Source: an uncultured Bacteroidota bacterium
GTDB taxonomy: Bacteria; Bacteroidota; Bacteroidia; Bacteroidales; P3
DNA length: 64,000 bases
Direction: 5' to 3'
NCBI GenBank assembly: GCA_902793295.1
Contig: CADBDA010000006.1
Location: 62,001-126,000, forward strand
Positions 62,656 to 64,000 of this stretch are shown here, one piece after another. The translations under genes and the position numbers were made by a program. The notes beneath the pieces were generated by a model. That model had not been told where the DNA came from. It was given only the letters and a program-made list of their open reading frames with translations, and made no database searches. How positions within the stretch are numbered: position 1 is the stretch's first letter; each line of letters starts with the position of its first letter.

Positions 62656-64000
62656 TAATCAAGAATATTTCAATCGAGAACTTCCGAAGCTATTATGGAA
62701 GTAACAGCATGGATGTCGGAGAAGGTCTTACTCTGATTATTGGTGCTAATGGCGATGGAAAAACAACGCTTTTCGAGGCATTGGAATGGTTGTTTGACAC
62801 TGTTGACAACAAACCTAAAGTTGACACAAAATATATCTCGAAGAAAAAGATTGCCGAGATGATGCCTAATGAATCAGCAGTAGTCAAAGTTTCAATGACA
62901 TACGAAAGCGAACGCAATGAAAAGATAGTAGAGAAGTCGTTCAAGTTCACAAAAGCACAGGATGGCTCTGTTTCAACATCAAACTATATGCATTGTCTTT
63001 TTGTTCAGAATGGTAGTGAGAAAGAGGTGCGTGAAGGTGATGCAGCAAAAAGACTGTTTGATATTGATTTCTCTGCATCAATTAGAAAATATTGCTTATT
63101 CAAAGGCGAGCAAGAACTGAATATTTTCAATAAAGAGGAAGCAATGAGCTACCTAGTGGAAACATTCAGTAAGATACGCGATTTTGACCCATATATTGAC
63201 TTTACAGGGAAGGCTCAAAAATGGTCTCAAGATGCAGCTGACAACGCAATGAAGGCTGATCGGAAGAATAGTAAAGAGGCTGAACGGTTAAGATCCCTGA
63301 TAAAGAATGAATCGGATTTCATTAGGGACAGAAGCGAAGAATTGAAAAATTCACAGAAAGAAGCCGTCAACTTCGCAACATTGCTTGACGAATTAGAGAA
63401 AAATAAGGAGTCGTCGGAGTTGCTTAATTCGACCAATAACAGGATAGCGACTTTAAAAGAAAAGATAGCGAAAGCATATCATGGCATTTCTGAGAATTAC
63501 ACATTTCGCTTACTTGACGAGATGTGGATTTTGATGGGATTTGAACCCATTGCTCGCGAATATGGTGATATGGTTGCAACGCTCGACAAAGAGCAACGTC
63601 GCATGGAGAGGGAATACCAACGTGAACAGGGCGCGAAGAAAATGGCCGGGAAAATGCAGGAGGAAATAAACCAAGGATTTGTCCCTCTTGCATTGAATAT
63701 TCCTGACGAGAATACTATGCGAGAGATGTTGCATGATGAAGTGTGTAAAGTTTGCGGCACCCCTGCCCCCAAAGGGTCGGCTGCATATAATACAATGAAG
63801 AAACACCTTGATGACTATTTGGCTTCCCTAAAAGAAACCCATAATAACGATGAAGAGGAAGAAGATACTCTTTTCAAACGGGAGTTTATTCGAGAGCTGG
63901 TTAACCGTTATACCGTATTGCATAATGGAATGAACTGGCTTACTCGCTTACCCTTAATCATTCAGACAGAGATTGAGAAGAATCGAAGCAATCACCAGAT
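62652..64000 (+). CDS. DndD-like AAA ATPase with zinc hook (3' end outside window)
   Basis: 449 codons are visible and the gene runs off the right edge. The N-terminus has an SMC/RecN-like ABC ATPase head: IENFRSYYGS, Walker A LIIGANGDGKTTL (about 28-40), then a coiled coil and a zinc hook CKVCGTPAP (Cys365, Cys368). This fits DndD, the ATPase partner of DndC, rather than RecF. No start ambiguity: ATG at 62652 overlaps the previous stop. The DndC-like gene encoded upstream supports the assignment. What follows (dndE, dndA) is outside the window. Confidence 0.8.
   Translation, partial: MIIKNISIENFRSYYGSNSMDVGEGLTLIIGANGDGKTTLFEALEWLFDTVDNKPKVDTKYISKKKIAEMMPNESAVVKVSMTYESERNEKIVEKSFKFTKAQDGSVSTSNYMHCLFVQNGSEKEVREGDAAKRLFDIDFSASIRKYCLFKGEQELNIFNKEEAMSYLVETFSKIRDFDPYIDFTGKAQKWSQDAADNAMKADRKNSKEAERLRSLIKNESDFIRDRSEELKNSQKEAVNFATLLDELEKNKESSELLNSTNNRIATLKEKIAKAYHGISENYTFRLLDEMWILMGFEPIAREYGDMVATLDKEQRRMEREYQREQGAKKMAGKMQEEINQGFVPLALNIPDENTMREMLHDEVCKVCGTPAPKGSAAYNTMKKHLDDYLASLKETHNNDEEEEDTLFKREFIRELVNRYTVLHNGMNWLTRLPLIIQTEIEKNRSNHQ

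Overview
The window looks like a chromosome segment of an anaerobic member of the Bacteroidota, most likely order Bacteroidales. Evidence: a type IX secretion (T9SS) operon (porP, gldK, gldL, gldM, gldN), the T9SS response regulator PorX, proteins with T9SS-type C-terminal sorting domains, many promoters with the Bacteroidota -7 element TAnnTTTG, few visible Shine-Dalgarno sequences, and electron-bifurcating-type [FeFe] hydrogenase genes. Coordinates and motifs come from direct reading; family names come from motif recognition without database searches.

Layout. 1-10.3 kb is energy metabolism, mostly on the minus strand: hndB-hndC-hndD hydrogenase genes (hndD runs off the left edge); a CoA-transferase behind a cobalamin riboswitch; and a DRTGG protein / HATPase protein / sensory-type hydrogenase trio that probably regulates or matures the hydrogenase. 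A DNA2/NAM7-type helicase lies between them on the plus strand. 10.6-13.4 kb holds envelope genes (polysaccharide deacetylase, KdsC-like phosphatase, RlpA-like protein). 13.5-20.8 kb is the T9SS core, with a second gldN-like gene behind a terminator. 20.8-26.1 kb (minus) has an RluD-type pseudouridine synthase, a T9SS cargo protein, a PASTA protein and MiaB.

26.3-29.4 kb has a Vsr-NUDIX fusion, a flavodoxin and an amidohydrolase/monooxygenase gene split by one in-frame stop. 29.4-52.2 kb is housekeeping: tRNA-Gln, acyl-CoA synthetase, Mfd, PorX, a metallophosphoesterase, Tex, NadD, a topoisomerase ParE-type subunit, tRNA-Leu, several secreted proteins, DsbD and initiator tRNA-fMet.

52.3-64.0 kb, right of tRNA-fMet, is an accessory region that looks more AT-rich. 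It has an AAA_14/DUF4143 ATPase, an apparently disrupted hypothetical gene, and a tightly coupled operon: DUF4007 protein, 1074-aa P-loop ATPase, DndC-like PAPS-reductase-family protein, PLD-nuclease/DEAH-helicase fusion, an 80-aa unknown protein, and a DndD-like zinc-hook ATPase that runs off the right edge. This is a phosphorothioation-type (Dnd-like) defence system with an unusual gene set. It sits behind its own promoter and a perfect 16-bp palindrome and is the most interesting part of the window.
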